Source: Burkholderiaceae bacterium (GTDB lineage Bacteria > Pseudomonadota > Gammaproteobacteria > Burkholderiales > Burkholderiaceae_F). From it: a stretch of DNA of 46,581 bases. The stretch lies in the NCBI GenBank assembly GCA_017461315.1, contig JAFTYR010000045.1:1-46581 (forward strand), read 5' to 3'. The notes beneath the pieces were generated by a model, which worked only from the letters and a program-made list of their open reading frames with translations, ran no database searches and was not told where the DNA came from. Position numbers and translations under genes: made by a program. The first letter of the stretch is position 1. The number at the start of each line of letters is the position of its first letter. Shown here piece after piece: positions 1 to 9,394 of this stretch.

Positions 1-417
1 ACCATTTAGCACCTTGTCGATCGTAATCGATTAAAGCAAGCCATCACTTATTGTATTGATCACCCAATTCCTTTTGGGTTTGTCGCACGAAATTTTGGAT
101 TGAGACCTTCGGATCTTTATCGCCATCTTCATAAGAAAATTATTTAACTTCCTGATAAGCTCAAACCCAAAATTAGTTGGTTCTGGCACCAAGAAACTGT
201 TGAATTAATGATCGACATTCCTCGTGATCGTCCGCTTAATGACCGAGAATACAAGGCGTTGAAGAAAGAAATACAAGAAGCGCGAGATCAGTTGCTCGTA
301 GCTCAATCCACTTGGGAAGTTTTGCTTGACGATTGCCAAGACGAGGTCAAAAAACTAATCGAATCGTATATCGAGCGCACGAAAAAGGCGTTAGCCTTAC
401 TGTCGCATGTCGATTAG
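1..417 (+). pseudogene. IS3-type transposase orfA, degenerate
   Basis: Reading frame 1 encodes a helix-turn-helix-like stretch (IPFGFVARNFGLRPSDLYRHL, about 70-130) followed by a charged, helical C-terminal part that ends at TAG 415-417. It is interrupted by TAG at 7-9 and TAA at 145-147. Only the segment from ATG 208 is open (69 codons). A possible -1 slip site, G AAA AAG at 381-387, lies where orfB joins in the -1 frame, as expected for programmed frameshifting in this family. Its start is beyond the window edge. Confidence 0.65.
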
Positions 418-881
418 TTGGACTACCGCGCAGTAGTTTTTATGATTCGAAACGAGAGTCGAAAATTGTACTAAGAGATGTTCTTATTGAAAAACAACTC
501 ATTGAATTACAGAAACAAAATAATCAAGTGCTTGGTCGAAGAAAGATGAAAAAGCTCCTCGAACTTCAATTACAAACGACTGTTAGTGAAGCTCGAGTTG
601 GACGGATTATGAAGAAACTGAACTTATGTTCTCTCATCCGTCGTAAAAGTACTTGTCGGATCCGAGCCAAGCAGAGGCAAGTTGAACTAGCGGATAACCT
701 TTTAAATTGAGAATTCGAGGCACGACGACCCGGAGAGAAGTTTGTGACGGATGTTACCTATATTCCTTACGTAGAGGGTACGACTTGGAAATGGGCATAT
801 TTGTCAGTGGTACTTGATTTGTATGATCGAAGTGTAGTGACATGGGTTTTATCGAAGAAACAAGATTCGGCTTTGGCTTGA
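387..881 (+). pseudogene. IS3-type transposase orfB, interrupted and truncated
   Basis: In the -1 frame relative to orfA, the sequence reads as an IS3 orfB N-terminus with a second helix-turn-helix (GLPRSSFYDSKRES) and an RRKMKKLLE segment. A TGA stop at 708-710 follows NLLN. The same frame continues without a gap into the integrase core start (KFVTDVTYIPY, then LSVVLDLYDRSVV), which ends at TGA 879-881. Family members normally have Arg after NLLN, so a single CGA-to-TGA change would explain the first stop. The last two thirds of the DDE catalytic core are missing, so no active transposase can be made. Confidence 0.8.
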
Positions 882-945
882 ACTGGTTGTTGTGATAAAG
901 AAGAATCAGTTCATATATGTTCTAAGCGAATTTTTCTCAAACATG

Positions 946-972
946 AAAAAAATGAGAGGGGTCGCCTCTCAC
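946..972 (-). terminator. Intrinsic terminator after the amino-acid binding protein gene
   Basis: Read on the minus strand, a stem TGAGAGGC / CCTCTCA with a short loop is followed directly by seven T. It lies 24 bases after the stop codon of the gene ending at 996. Confidence 0.85.
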
Positions 973-995
973 TTCTCGCTAACTTTTAGCTTATT

Positions 996-1757
996 TTATT
1001 TGGGTTCTGTACCGAACCACTTCTTATAGATGCGAGCGTACTCGCCGTTAGCTTTTATCTTGGCAAGGGATTTATTGATCTGAGCAGTCAATTCATCGTT
1101 ACCCTTCTTGATCGCAATACCGTAATCTTCAGCATCCATTTTCTCACCGACCATTTTGCCTTTTTTATTCTGGCTTAGATAGTAAGCGACAACTGGATAG
1201 TCTTGGATAACAGCCTCTACACCACCGTTATCAAACTCGAGGAAGGTCTCAGAAGCGTTGGCAAAATTTACAACCGTTGCTCCCGGAATTTTTTCTGCCT
1301 TGAACATACCAGTAGTACCGATCTGGACTCCAATCTTTTTACCAACTAAGTCGTCAATGGACTTAATGGTTGTATTGTTTTCCTGAACCAAAACGATAAG
1401 GCCGGAGGTATAGTAAGGATCTGAGAAGTTGATGGCCTTTTTTCTCGGTTCTGTGATCGACATGCCTGCAACAACGACATCAACAATACCGCTCTGAAGA
1501 GCTGGGATTGTAGCGTCGAAACCCATATTCTGAACAACGACCTTGTAGCCGAGATCCTTGCCGATCGCCTTGATCATGTCAATATCAAAACCCACAAATT
1601 CATTCTCTTCAACGCTGAGGAACTCGAAGGGGGCAAAACTTGAGTCAGTACCAACTCGCAGAATTTTGTCATCGATAGTCGGGGTCTTTGCTAAAGAAGG
1701 GAAAGAGCTGATCAGTAAAGTTGCAGAAACTGCTGCAAGCAGGGTTCTTTTAAACAT
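996..1757 (-). CDS. Periplasmic amino-acid-binding protein of an ABC transporter (SBP_bac_3 family)
   Basis: This 253-residue protein starts with a Sec signal peptide (positive MFKR, hydrophobic core, cleavage expected after SLA near residue 23). It continues as a typical family 3 solute-binding protein, with the lobe 1 segment FAPFEFLSVEENEFVGFDID, the signature-like AGMSITEPRKKAINFSDPYY and the hinge segment KIGVQIGTTG. Length and order match GlnH/ArtJ/HisJ-type proteins that deliver polar amino acids to an inner-membrane permease. A GGAG ribosome site precedes the ATG. No permease or ATPase gene lies beside it, so its partners are encoded elsewhere or it serves a shared transporter. The exact amino acid cannot be told from the sequence. 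Confidence 0.93.
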   Translation of the reverse strand: MFKRTLLAAVSATLLISSFPSLAKTPTIDDKILRVGTDSSFAPFEFLSVEENEFVGFDIDMIKAIGKDLGYKVVVQNMGFDATIPALQSGIVDVVVAGMSITEPRKKAINFSDPYYTSGLIVLVQENNTTIKSIDDLVGKKIGVQIGTTGMFKAEKIPGATVVNFANASETFLEFDNGGVEAVIQDYPVVAYYLSQNKKGKMVGEKMDAEDYGIAIKKGNDELTAQINKSLAKIKANGEYARIYKKWFGTEPK

Positions 1758-1782
1758 TGATGTACTCCATATTCAATGGTGG

Positions 1783-1804
1783 TCCCGAGAATTTCCCATC
1801 GGGA
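1783..1804. other. Inverted repeat in the leader of the amino-acid binding protein gene
   Basis: TCCCGA at 1783-1788 and TCGGGA at 1799-1804 form a 6-base-pair inverted repeat with a 10-base loop, 26 bases upstream of the start codon of the minus-strand gene. It could be a leader hairpin or an operator. No function is assigned. Confidence 0.35.
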
Positions 1805-1996
1805 TCTTGTGGGTTGAAAAAAATCACAGGTTCAGTGTATGAGAAAAAATTAAGGAAACTAAAAATTTCAATACTGTTTTTAATATTTCAAAAATTGCAA
1901 GTAAATTCGAATTATTTCTATTTACGATAAGAGGGGGTTCATTCACAATTTCGTCGGAAAAATAAGAAGATTTAAGGCTGAGTCCTTACGTTAACT

Positions 1997-3439
1997 ATGA
2001 GAGTAGAGTTCACTATGGTTTACGATCCTAAATCACGTGTTGCCGAAGAATTTATTAATCATGATGAAATTTTGGATACCCTTAGATATGCTGAAGATCA
2101 CAAGAATGATCTTCAGTTGATTGGAAATATTTTGAAAAAGGCTGCTACTTTTAAAGGTATGACCCATCGTGAGGCTGCAGTTCTCATGGCTTGTACCGAT
2201 CCTGAAGTCAATAAGCGCATTCAGGAAACGGCTATTCGTGTTAAAGAACATATCTACGGTTCTCGTATTGTTCTTTTTGCACCACTTTATCTTTCCAACT
2301 ATTGTATCAACGGATGTGTTTACTGCCCGTACCACGCAAAGAACAAGAACATCGTCCGTAAACGTCTAGAACAGGATGATGTTCATCGCGAAGTTGTTGC
2401 ACTCCAGGACCTAGGCCACAAACGCCTTCTTCTCGAATTTGGCGAGCACCCAAAATATGCCCCGATTGAATATGTTCTTGATTGCATCAAAACTGTTTAT
2501 TCCACCAAGCATAAGAACGGTGCTATCCGTCGTGTCAACATCAACATAGCTGCGACTACAGTAGAAAACTACCGCAAACTACACGAAGCAGAAATCGGTA
2601 CTTATCAGCTCTTCCAGGAAACCTACCACAAGGAAAACTACGAAAAACTTCATCCGAAGGGACCAAAATCTGACTATGCTTACCATACAGAAGCTCATGA
2701 CCGCGCTATGGAAGGTGGTATCGATGACGTTGGTCTCGGCGTTCTTTTTGGTCTGAACTACTATCGTTACGATCTTATCGGTCTTCTGATGCACGCCGAA
2801 CATCTTGAAGCTGTTTGGGGTGTTGGTCCACACACAATTTCTGTACCGCGTATCTGTCCGGCCGATGACATTAACCCAGCTGAATTTACAAACGCAGTTC
2901 CAGATGAGACATTCTTGAAGATCGTTGCTCTGATTCGTCTTGCCGTTCCGTACACAGGTATGATTATGTCTACACGTGAAAGTAGTCGAGTTCGTGCCGA
3001 AGCTTTGAAACTCGGTATTTCTCAGATCTCCGGTGGTTCTAAAACAACAGTTGGCGGTTACTCTGCAACTGAAGCTGAACAGATGGAAAATACAGCTCAG
3101 TTTGATACTAGCGATAGACGTACTCTCGACGAAGTTGTTCAGTGGCTTCTTGAAAACAAGTATTTACCGTCTTTTTGCACAGCCTGCTACCGAGCTGGCC
3201 GTACAGGCGACCGCTTTATGGAGTATGCCAAAACAGGTGAAATTGCTATGTACTGTCAGGCCAACGCAGTGATGACCCTGAAGGAATACCTCTGTGATTA
3301 CGCTTCTGAGAAGACAGTTCAGTCCGGTGAAAAGGTTATTGAACTTGAAATTCCAAAGATCAATCACGAAAAGGTTCGTCTCTCTTCTGTCAAGCGTCTA
3401 AAGAGAATTGAAGAGGGGGAACGCGATTTTCGCTACTAA
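1997..3439 (+). CDS. hydG: [FeFe]-hydrogenase maturation radical SAM tyrosine lyase HydG
   Basis: HydG cleaves tyrosine with radical SAM chemistry to supply the CO and CN ligands of the [FeFe]-hydrogenase H-cluster. The N-terminal radical SAM motif is CINGCVYC (Cys103, 107, 110 counted from the first ATG). A C-terminal CX2CX22C set (Cys394, 397, 420, in FCTACYRAGRTGDRFM and MYCQANAVMTL) binds the second, dangler-iron-containing cluster. That motif and the 480-residue length separate it from the shorter ThiH of thiamine synthesis. Neither hydE, hydF nor a hydrogenase gene is nearby. The start may be ATG 1997 or ATG 2015; both have weak ribosome sites. Its codon choice suggests good expression. 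Confidence 0.93.
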   Translation: MRVEFTMVYDPKSRVAEEFINHDEILDTLRYAEDHKNDLQLIGNILKKAATFKGMTHREAAVLMACTDPEVNKRIQETAIRVKEHIYGSRIVLFAPLYLSNYCINGCVYCPYHAKNKNIVRKRLEQDDVHREVVALQDLGHKRLLLEFGEHPKYAPIEYVLDCIKTVYSTKHKNGAIRRVNINIAATTVENYRKLHEAEIGTYQLFQETYHKENYEKLHPKGPKSDYAYHTEAHDRAMEGGIDDVGLGVLFGLNYYRYDLIGLLMHAEHLEAVWGVGPHTISVPRICPADDINPAEFTNAVPDETFLKIVALIRLAVPYTGMIMSTRESSRVRAEALKLGISQISGGSKTTVGGYSATEAEQMENTAQFDTSDRRTLDEVVQWLLENKYLPSFCTACYRAGRTGDRFMEYAKTGEIAMYCQANAVMTLKEYLCDYASEKTVQSGEKVIELEIPKINHEKVRLSSVKRLKRIEEGERDFRY

Positions 3440-3453
3440 TCTTTGATCTTTGG

Positions 3454-3493
3454 TGGACTATTTCCTTGTTGGGAATAGTCCAGAGCCTTTTAT
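3454..3493 (+). terminator. Probable terminator after hydG
   Basis: TGGACTATT at 3454-3462 pairs with AATAGTCCA at about 3474-3482, forming a long hairpin 15 bases after the hydG stop. It is followed by GAGCC and only four T, so the tail is weaker than usual. Confidence 0.55.
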
Positions 3494-3724
3494 TGAGTTT
3501 CTTTTGAAATGTATTTTCTACTCATAGAAATATCCTGTCAGTAGGTAGTCGACCCTATATCTCATTTCTAAGTAATTCACTTAAATTATTTGTAGAACTT
3601 CCTCTAGAGGCGAAATAAGTGATTGTCTGTTTTTATTAACTTATTAAATTCTTCCTGAAAGAACTGCTGTAAGTCTAAAATCACACCATACGAAATATTT
3701 TGAAATTATTTTGCGAAATAAGTT

Positions 3725-4960
3725 ATGGATAATGTTTTTCTTATTGTGTCAGTAGCAATGGTTTTAATTGTTGTGTTGATGCGGTTTAAGTTTCCAATTG
3801 GTCCAGCAATTTTGTCAGGTGGACTTTTTATTTGGGTGTTTGAATCTTTAGAACTCATTGCTCTTTGGGATTCCCTAACACAAACGTTGCAACAATGGAG
3901 AACATGGGAACTTATTCTTTGTCTTTATTTTGTGATGTGCCTTGAGGTTGAACTTAGAAAGAGTGGAACACTGGCAGGTATTGTGAAAACAATGCGGAAT
4001 GTATTTTCTAGCAATAAGGTCACATTAGCTGTTATGCCTGCTTTTTTAGGTCTGTTACCGTCTGTAGGTGGTGCTCGCTTTTCAAGTCCAATCGTTAAGG
4101 AAGCATCTAAAGGTATTGATATTGATCCCGATGAACAAAGTGCCGTTAATATTTGGTTTAGGCACATATTTGAATTCTCTAATCCGTTAATGCCAGGCAT
4201 GATCCTGGCTTGTGCCATTTCAAGTGTTTCCATTGGGACCTTAGTTGTTCATATTGGTTGGTTGACGATTCTCTGTTTTGTTTTGGGATGGATCATTTTG
4301 ATTCGACCTTTAAAGATAACAAATTTAGACCTAGCAACCAACACAACAGGGGACCACACGATTGATTGGAAGAGTGTCTTTCTTGGTCTAGGTCCTGTAT
4401 TTTCTGTGATGTTCCTAGTCATCGTTCTTAACGTCTCCGCAGCGTTATCGATGGGTTTGGTTGTGGTTGGTTTTATTCCGTTTTTCTACCTATTAAAGAG
4501 GCCAGTACCAATTCTAGGCATATTTTTAGAAAGCTTAGACCGACGACTCTTTTTAAATGTATTTCTTATCCTGTATTTCATTCAAATTTTGACCGTAACG
4601 GGAACTTTACAGGACATAGTTGATGGAGTACGAGCTGCGGATCTTTCTCAACCATTTTTATTTGCTGTTTTAGCTTTTATTTTTGGGCTAATTACTGGTA
4701 TGAGCCAAGGTTATATTGCGATGGTCCTTCCGTTGGTTGCTCTAATGGATCCAGGTAATGTTGTACTTGTTAGTATCGTTATGGCGTTCGGTTTGGCTGG
4801 TCAAATGATTACGCCTACTCATGTTTGTATTTTAGTTACTGTTGACTATTTCAAATCGGATCTTTGGAAAACGATTTTCAAAATTGCTGTTATTTCTGCA
4901 CTTATGTTAAGTATTTTTAGTGTTTGGACTTATCTTCGTTATTATTCGGGAATCATTTAA
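3725..4960 (+). CDS. DUF401 family integral membrane protein, putative transporter
   Basis: This 411-residue, very hydrophobic protein has about ten predicted membrane segments. It carries motifs I associate with the DUF401 family: PAFLGLLPSVGGARFSSPIV (about residues 98-117), then NIWFRHIFEFSNPLMPGMIL, and a second-half repeat-like stretch GLITGMSQGYIAMVLP and GQMITPTHVCILVT. DUF401 resembles ion-transporter-type permeases, but its substrate is unknown to me and the neighbours (hydG and fumarase, each with separate signals) do not reveal it. An anion or organic-acid carrier is possible but unproven. It appears to be a single-gene unit. Confidence 0.8.
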   Translation: MDNVFLIVSVAMVLIVVLMRFKFPIGPAILSGGLFIWVFESLELIALWDSLTQTLQQWRTWELILCLYFVMCLEVELRKSGTLAGIVKTMRNVFSSNKVTLAVMPAFLGLLPSVGGARFSSPIVKEASKGIDIDPDEQSAVNIWFRHIFEFSNPLMPGMILACAISSVSIGTLVVHIGWLTILCFVLGWIILIRPLKITNLDLATNTTGDHTIDWKSVFLGLGPVFSVMFLVIVLNVSAALSMGLVVVGFIPFFYLLKRPVPILGIFLESLDRRLFLNVFLILYFIQILTVTGTLQDIVDGVRAADLSQPFLFAVLAFIFGLITGMSQGYIAMVLPLVALMDPGNVVLVSIVMAFGLAGQMITPTHVCILVTVDYFKSDLWKTIFKIAVISALMLSIFSVWTYLRYYSGII

Positions 4961-5120
4961 ACACTGAAAAAAGTAGAAGTATTATTATTAATTTGATGTG
5001 GTATTAACCCTAACATGAATTAAATATTTTGTTAATGAGATTTAATGGATTTTGTGGATTTTATTTTTTAAAAAAAGAATGGAATCTGTTGATGTTATTG
5101 ACTTAGTATAAAAAAATGAC

Positions 5121-5140
5121 GCAACTTATAGACGAGTTGC
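5121..5140. other. Small hairpin upstream of fumarase
   Basis: GCAACT at 5121-5126 and AGTTGC at 5135-5140 pair across an 8-base loop, 58 bases upstream of the fumarase start. On the plus strand it is followed by A residues, so it is not a plus-strand terminator. It may be a leader structure or an operator. No convincing promoter could be placed next to it. Confidence 0.3.
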
Positions 5141-5198
5141 AAAAAAAAGAGTAACTTATCACATTATGATAACAACCTCATTCAAAGGAGAATCTCAG

Positions 5199-6848
5199 AT
5201 GGCACAAGCGCCGGAATTTAAGTACGCCCCGATGTTCCAGGTCGGAAAAGATGATACAGAATACTATCTTCTTTCTAAGGAAGGTGTTTCTGTTGGCGAA
5301 TTCGAGGGCAAGCCAATCCTTAAGGTAACTAAAGAGGCATTAACAACCCTGATTAATCGCGCATTCCACGATGCAAACTTCATGTTGCGTCGTTCCCATA
5401 ATGAAAGTGTAGCTAAGATTCTTCGTGATCCAGAAACCAGTGATAACGATAAGTATGTTGCTTTGACAATGTTGCGTAATGCTGAAATTTCAGCAAAGGG
5501 TATTCTTCCTGTATGTCAAGATACGGGTACAGCCATCGTCCATGGTGAAAAAGGTCAGCAGGTTTGGACTGGTTTTGAAGATGAAGAAGCAATTGCAAAG
5601 GGTGTTTACAAGACATATACCGAAGACGCCTTGCGTTATTCTCAGAACGCTCCATTGAGCATGTATGAAGAAGTTAATACTCGTTGTAACTTGCCTGCTC
5701 AGATCGACCTTGAAGCTACTCAGGGTATGGAATATCGTTTCCTTTGCGTTGTGAAGGGTGGTGGTTCTGCCAATAAGTCTGTTCTTTTCCAGAAGACTAA
5801 GGCTATTTTGAATCCTAAGTCTTTGGTTCCATTCCTTGTCGATCAGATTAAAGAATTCGGTACAGCCGCCTGTCCTCCATATCACATTGCATTCGTAATC
5901 GGTGGTACTTCCGCTGAAAAGACAATGTTGACCGTTAAGTTGGCCTCTACAAAGTACTACGATAATTTACCAACAACTGGTGACGAAACTGGTCGTGCTT
6001 TCCGCGACGTTGAATTAGAAGCTCAGTTGTTAGAAGCTGCAAATAACATCGGTCTCGGTGCTCAGTTCGGTGGTAAGAGTTTAGCTCATGATATCCGCGT
6101 TGTACGTTTACCTCGCCATGGTGCTAGCTGTCCGATCGGTGTTGGTTTGAGCTGTTCTGCCGACCGTAACATTAAGGCTAAGATTACACAGGATGGTCTT
6201 TTCATTGAAAAATTAGATAACAATCCTGCTGAATTGATCCCTGAAGAATTCCGCAAGGAAGGCGAAGGTCAGACAATTAAGATTGATTTGTCTAAGCCAA
6301 TGGATGAAATCCGTAAGGAATTGTCCAAATATCCAGTTTCTACTCGTGTATCTATGGACGGCACAATCATTGTTGCTCGTGATATTGCTCATGCTAAGTG
6401 GAAAGAACGTTTGGATAGCGGTAATGGCTTACCTGAATATACTCAGAAGCACCCAATTCTTTACGCAGGTCCTGCAAAGACTCCAGAAGGTTATGCTTGT
6501 GGTTCTATGGGCCCAACAACAGCTGCTCGTATGGATCCGTATGCTGATCCGTTCATGGCTGCAGGTGGTTCATACGTCATGATCGCTAAGGGTAACCGTA
6601 CTCAGGTCGTAACAGATGCTTGCCAGAAGTATGGTGGCTTCTACTTAGGTACGATTGGTGGCGTAGCTGCAGCTCTGTCTGAAGCTTCCATCAAGAGCAT
6701 CGAATGCATTGAATACCCAGAATTGGGTATGGAAGCTGTATACAAGATTGAAGTTGAAAACTTCCCATGCTTCATCTTGGTGGATGATAAGGGCAATGAT
6801 TTCTTCAAACAGATTAAACCACGTTGCGAATGCAAATTGGTTAAGTAA
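5199..6848 (+). CDS. fumA: Fumarate hydratase, class I (iron-sulfur, FumA/FumB type)
   Basis: The enzyme interconverts fumarate and L-malate, using a [4Fe-4S] cluster as Lewis acid. The open frame reaches up to 5166, but ATG 5199 has an AAAGGAG ribosome site at the correct distance and gives 549 residues, the normal length of E. coli-type FumA. Cluster cysteines are visible in PVCQDTGTA (near residue 106), TAACPPYH and [14 protein letters not shown]. The N-terminal alpha domain and the C-terminal beta domain ([19 protein letters not shown]) are fused in one chain. In an organism that also has DcuC and menaquinone genes, it probably runs malate-to-fumarate for fumarate respiration. Codon use suggests high expression. 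Confidence 0.96.
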   Translation: MAQAPEFKYAPMFQVGKDDTEYYLLSKEGVSVGEFEGKPILKVTKEALTTLINRAFHDANFMLRRSHNESVAKILRDPETSDNDKYVALTMLRNAEISAKGILPVCQDTGTAIVHGEKGQQVWTGFEDEEAIAKGVYKTYTEDALRYSQNAPLSMYEEVNTRCNLPAQIDLEATQGMEYRFLCVVKGGGSANKSVLFQKTKAILNPKSLVPFLVDQIKEFGTAACPPYHIAFVIGGTSAEKTMLTVKLASTKYYDNLPTTGDETGRAFRDVELEAQLLEAANNIGLGAQFGGKSLAHDIRVVRLPRHGASCPIGVGLSCSADRNIKAKITQDGLFIEKLDNNPAELIPEEFRKEGEGQTIKIDLSKPMDEIRKELSKYPVSTRVSMDGTIIVARDIAHAKWKERLDSGNGLPEYTQKHPILYAGPAKTPEGYACGSMGPTTAARMDPYADPFMAAGGSYVMIAKGNRTQVVTDACQKYGGFYLGTIGGVAAALSEASIKSIECIEYPELGMEAVYKIEVENFPCFILVDDKGNDFFKQIKPRCECKLVK

Positions 6849-6888
6849 TTTGCCTTATAAAAAATACTATTCTTTATAGATAGTCTTG

Positions 6889-6919
6889 AAAGTCCTCGGA
6901 GAAATCTGAGGACTTTTTT
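6889..6919 (+). terminator. Intrinsic terminator after fumarase
   Basis: AGTCCTC at 6891-6897 pairs with GAGGACT at 6908-6914, followed by a run of T. It lies about 40 bases after the fumarase stop codon. Confidence 0.9.
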
Positions 6920-7118
6920 GTACTAATCAAAGTATTTCGTATTTCCTATAAATCTAGAAGATTTAATTAAGTTAGTTACAGCGCAATATAGGGAAAGAAG
7001 ACAAGTTATTGTGCATAAATTTTCGTTTATCCAAGCGTAAATATTTACAATATTTCTTATTGTGAAATGAGAATTTGTTTTGTAACAAGACAAATAAAAA
7101 CTCTTAAAGGTGTTCATT

Positions 7119-7934
7119 TTGGATATAACGATCATTGCACTTTTAGCGTTGTTGGGTTGCTTTACTGGATTTATGGCTGGACTTTTAGGGATTGGCGGAG
7201 GGCTAATTATTACGCCTTTTTTGATTATGCTGATTCCTCATAGTGTTATTGGTCCTGAATATATTACACATGTGGCTATTGCTACCTCACTGGCAACTAT
7301 TGCATTTACATCATTATCTTCTGTACGAGCTCATCATAAAAGAGGAGCCGTGATGTGGAAGTTGGTCGCCGGTGTGGCTCCTGGGATTTTGATAGGTTCT
7401 TTTCTTGGCGCACAGATTGCCGGGTCGCTTTCCACATTTTGGATATCCCTGATTTTTAGCCTCTTTGTCGGTATGTCTGCTTATAAGATGTTTAGGAATA
7501 GGGCTCCGTCAGCTAGTCGAGAACTTCCTAAGTTACCAGGTCAGTTTGGAGCTGGTACTGTCATTGGAATCCTGTCTGCACTGATCGGTGCCGGTGGTGG
7601 CTTTATTTCAGTTCCATGGATGGTCTGGTGTAATGTAAAAATGCATAATGCAGTGGCTACCAGCGCTGCGTTCGGTTTCCCAATTGCCTTTTTTGGCACG
7701 GTCGGTTATATCGTCAGTGGATGGAATCTACCAGGTTTACCAGGATGGCCTATTAACTTTGGTTATATCTGTATTCCAGCATTGTTTTGTGTATCAGCAA
7801 CTAGTGTGTTGTTCGCTCCATTGGGGGCTAAAGTTGCACATTCGATTAATGTAAAACCGCTGAAACGAATCTTTGCATGTTTACTGTGTGTACTCTGTGC
7901 TTATATGTTATTTAAGGCCTATTCTGCTCTGTAA
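7119..7934 (+). CDS. Sulfite exporter TauE/SafE (TSUP) family permease
   Basis: A hydrophobic protein of about 271 residues with roughly eight membrane segments. It shows the two TSUP half-repeats: GFMAGLLGIGGGLIITP near the N-terminus and GILSALIGAGGGFISVPWMV in the middle. TSUP proteins move small sulfur- or carbon-containing organic anions such as sulfite, sulfoacetate or thiosulfate; the substrate here is unknown. The frame can start at GTG 7110, but AAAGGTG at 7105-7111 is correctly spaced for TTG 7119, which I prefer. It stands alone between a terminator and the ATP-grasp operon. Confidence 0.88.
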   Translation: MDITIIALLALLGCFTGFMAGLLGIGGGLIITPFLIMLIPHSVIGPEYITHVAIATSLATIAFTSLSSVRAHHKRGAVMWKLVAGVAPGILIGSFLGAQIAGSLSTFWISLIFSLFVGMSAYKMFRNRAPSASRELPKLPGQFGAGTVIGILSALIGAGGGFISVPWMVWCNVKMHNAVATSAAFGFPIAFFGTVGYIVSGWNLPGLPGWPINFGYICIPALFCVSATSVLFAPLGAKVAHSINVKPLKRIFACLLCVLCAYMLFKAYSAL

Positions 7935-8077
7935 CTTGAGAAGAATAAGAATGTAATTACTGAAAAGCAAAAATAAATTTTATAGAAAGTTGACCAAAAA
8001 CATAAAAAATTGGATCATCACATAATGAGTTAGGATTGCTCGATCCGGGCTTCAAGCTAATAAAAAAGGGGAAAACC

Positions 8078-9394
8078 ATGGAATCACTGGTGGCTAATAC
8101 GGTAGCAATTAATCGTCTACTAGCTCGATATGGCGTGAAGTTTGGTATCTACAAAAATAATGAGTTTCATGAGCAACTGTTTCCATATGATTGTTTACCA
8201 AGAATCATAGAAAAGGATGAGTTTGAATATATCGAAAAGGGCTTAATTCAAAGAGTTAAAGCGCTTAATTTATTTTTGAAAGATATTTATACCGAACGTC
8301 GAATCATTTCAGATAACGTTATTCCGGAAGAGTTCGTTTTTTCATCAAGTGGTTTTTTGAGTCAGTGCGATCAATTTGTGCCACCAAAGGGAGTGTTTTC
8401 TCATATTTCTGGTATTGATTTAGTTCAGGCCAAGGATGGTGAATGGTACATTTTGGAAGATAATCTCAGGATTCCTTCGGGAGCTTCCTATCCTTTAATT
8501 GCTAGAAAACTAGCTCGTCGAGCCTCTCCTCAAACTTTTATTGAAAACGCTATTGATAGTAATGCGAATTATGCAGATCTGTTACGCGAATGTATGGAGA
8601 GTGTTAAAACGGACGGTATCTGTGTCATCATGACACCTGGAAGATACAACTCCGCATTTTTTGAACATAGTTATTTAGCAGAAGTAACGGGTTTCCCACT
8701 CGTTATGCATTCCGACCTTTTTGTACAAGATAATCGTCTTTATGCAAGAACAACTGAGACGCGTTCTGTACAGGTGGGTGCTATTTATCGTCGCATTTCT
8801 GATGAATATTTGGATCCATTAACTTTTAATCCAGAATCATTAATTGGGGTTCCTGGCTTGATGAGTGCTTATCGAGCCGGTAATGTCGCCATCATTAATG
8901 CCCCGGGAAATGGGGTAGCAGACGATAAGGGAATTTATTATTTCGTTCCCAAAATGATCGAGTACTATCTAAAAGAGAAAGCAATTTTAAAGAATGCCCC
9001 GACTTACCTTCCATTTTATAAAGAAGATCGTGAATACTGCTTAGAAAATTTAGAACGTCTCGTGATTAAAGATGTTTCCGAGGCTGGTGGTTATGGAGTG
9101 CTTTTTGGTCGAGATTTAAGTCAGGAAGAGTTGGCACAGTGGCGTTCTAGGTTGGTTAATGAGTCTCGTCGTTTTATTCTTCAAGAAGTAATTGATTTTC
9201 TTGATTTACCCATTCTTGAAAATGGGGCTCAAGTCTATCGTAAGGCTGATTTGAGAGCGTTTGTAATCTCTTCGGCTAATGGTATTAAAGTGTGGCACAG
9301 TGGATTGACTCGTTTTTCTCGAGTTGAAGGATCTTTTGTAGTTAATTCATCTCAAGGTGGAGGTTTTAAAGATACATGGGTTTTATCTCGATAG
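8078..9394 (+). CDS. Circularly permuted ATP-grasp family protein (DUF404/DUF407, COG2308)
   Basis: Circularly permuted ATP-grasp proteins of this type are predicted carboxylate-amine (peptide-bond-forming) ligases; no substrate is known. Visible motifs include ISGIDLVQAKDGEWYILEDN with RIPSGASYP, FVPKMIEYYL, and the nucleotide-binding-like DVSEAGGYGVLFG. The open frame begins at TTG 8036, but ATG 8078 has an AAGGGG ribosome site six bases upstream, giving 438 residues, slightly shorter than usual (about 470). The 3' end overlaps the next gene by 19 bases, and five genes run on with almost no gaps, so this is the first gene of an operon. It normally travels with Alpha-E and transglutaminase-like genes, as here. 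Confidence 0.88.
   Translation: MESLVANTVAINRLLARYGVKFGIYKNNEFHEQLFPYDCLPRIIEKDEFEYIEKGLIQRVKALNLFLKDIYTERRIISDNVIPEEFVFSSSGFLSQCDQFVPPKGVFSHISGIDLVQAKDGEWYILEDNLRIPSGASYPLIARKLARRASPQTFIENAIDSNANYADLLRECMESVKTDGICVIMTPGRYNSAFFEHSYLAEVTGFPLVMHSDLFVQDNRLYARTTETRSVQVGAIYRRISDEYLDPLTFNPESLIGVPGLMSAYRAGNVAIINAPGNGVADDKGIYYFVPKMIEYYLKEKAILKNAPTYLPFYKEDREYCLENLERLVIKDVSEAGGYGVLFGRDLSQEELAQWRSRLVNESRRFILQEVIDFLDLPILENGAQVYRKADLRAFVISSANGIKVWHSGLTRFSRVEGSFVVNSSQGGGFKDTWVLSR

Larger units (their letters stand above)
1..881 (+). mobile_element. Remnant of an IS3-family insertion sequence
   Basis: Two overlapping reading frames in the IS3 arrangement are present: an orfA-like frame ending at 417, and an orfB-like frame one step back (-1) that starts inside it. 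The orfB part contains an HTH_21-type segment and the start of a DDE integrase core. Three in-frame stops (7-9, 145-147 and 708-710) and loss of everything after about 881 show that the element is dead. The left end lies outside the window, and no right terminal inverted repeat was recognised before the next gene. Assignment to the IS3 group is confident; the subgroup is not. Confidence 0.8.

Noticed and set aside
1997..3439. Thiamine synthesis protein ThiH
   Set aside because: The length and the C-terminal CX2CX22C motif fit HydG, and no thi genes are nearby.
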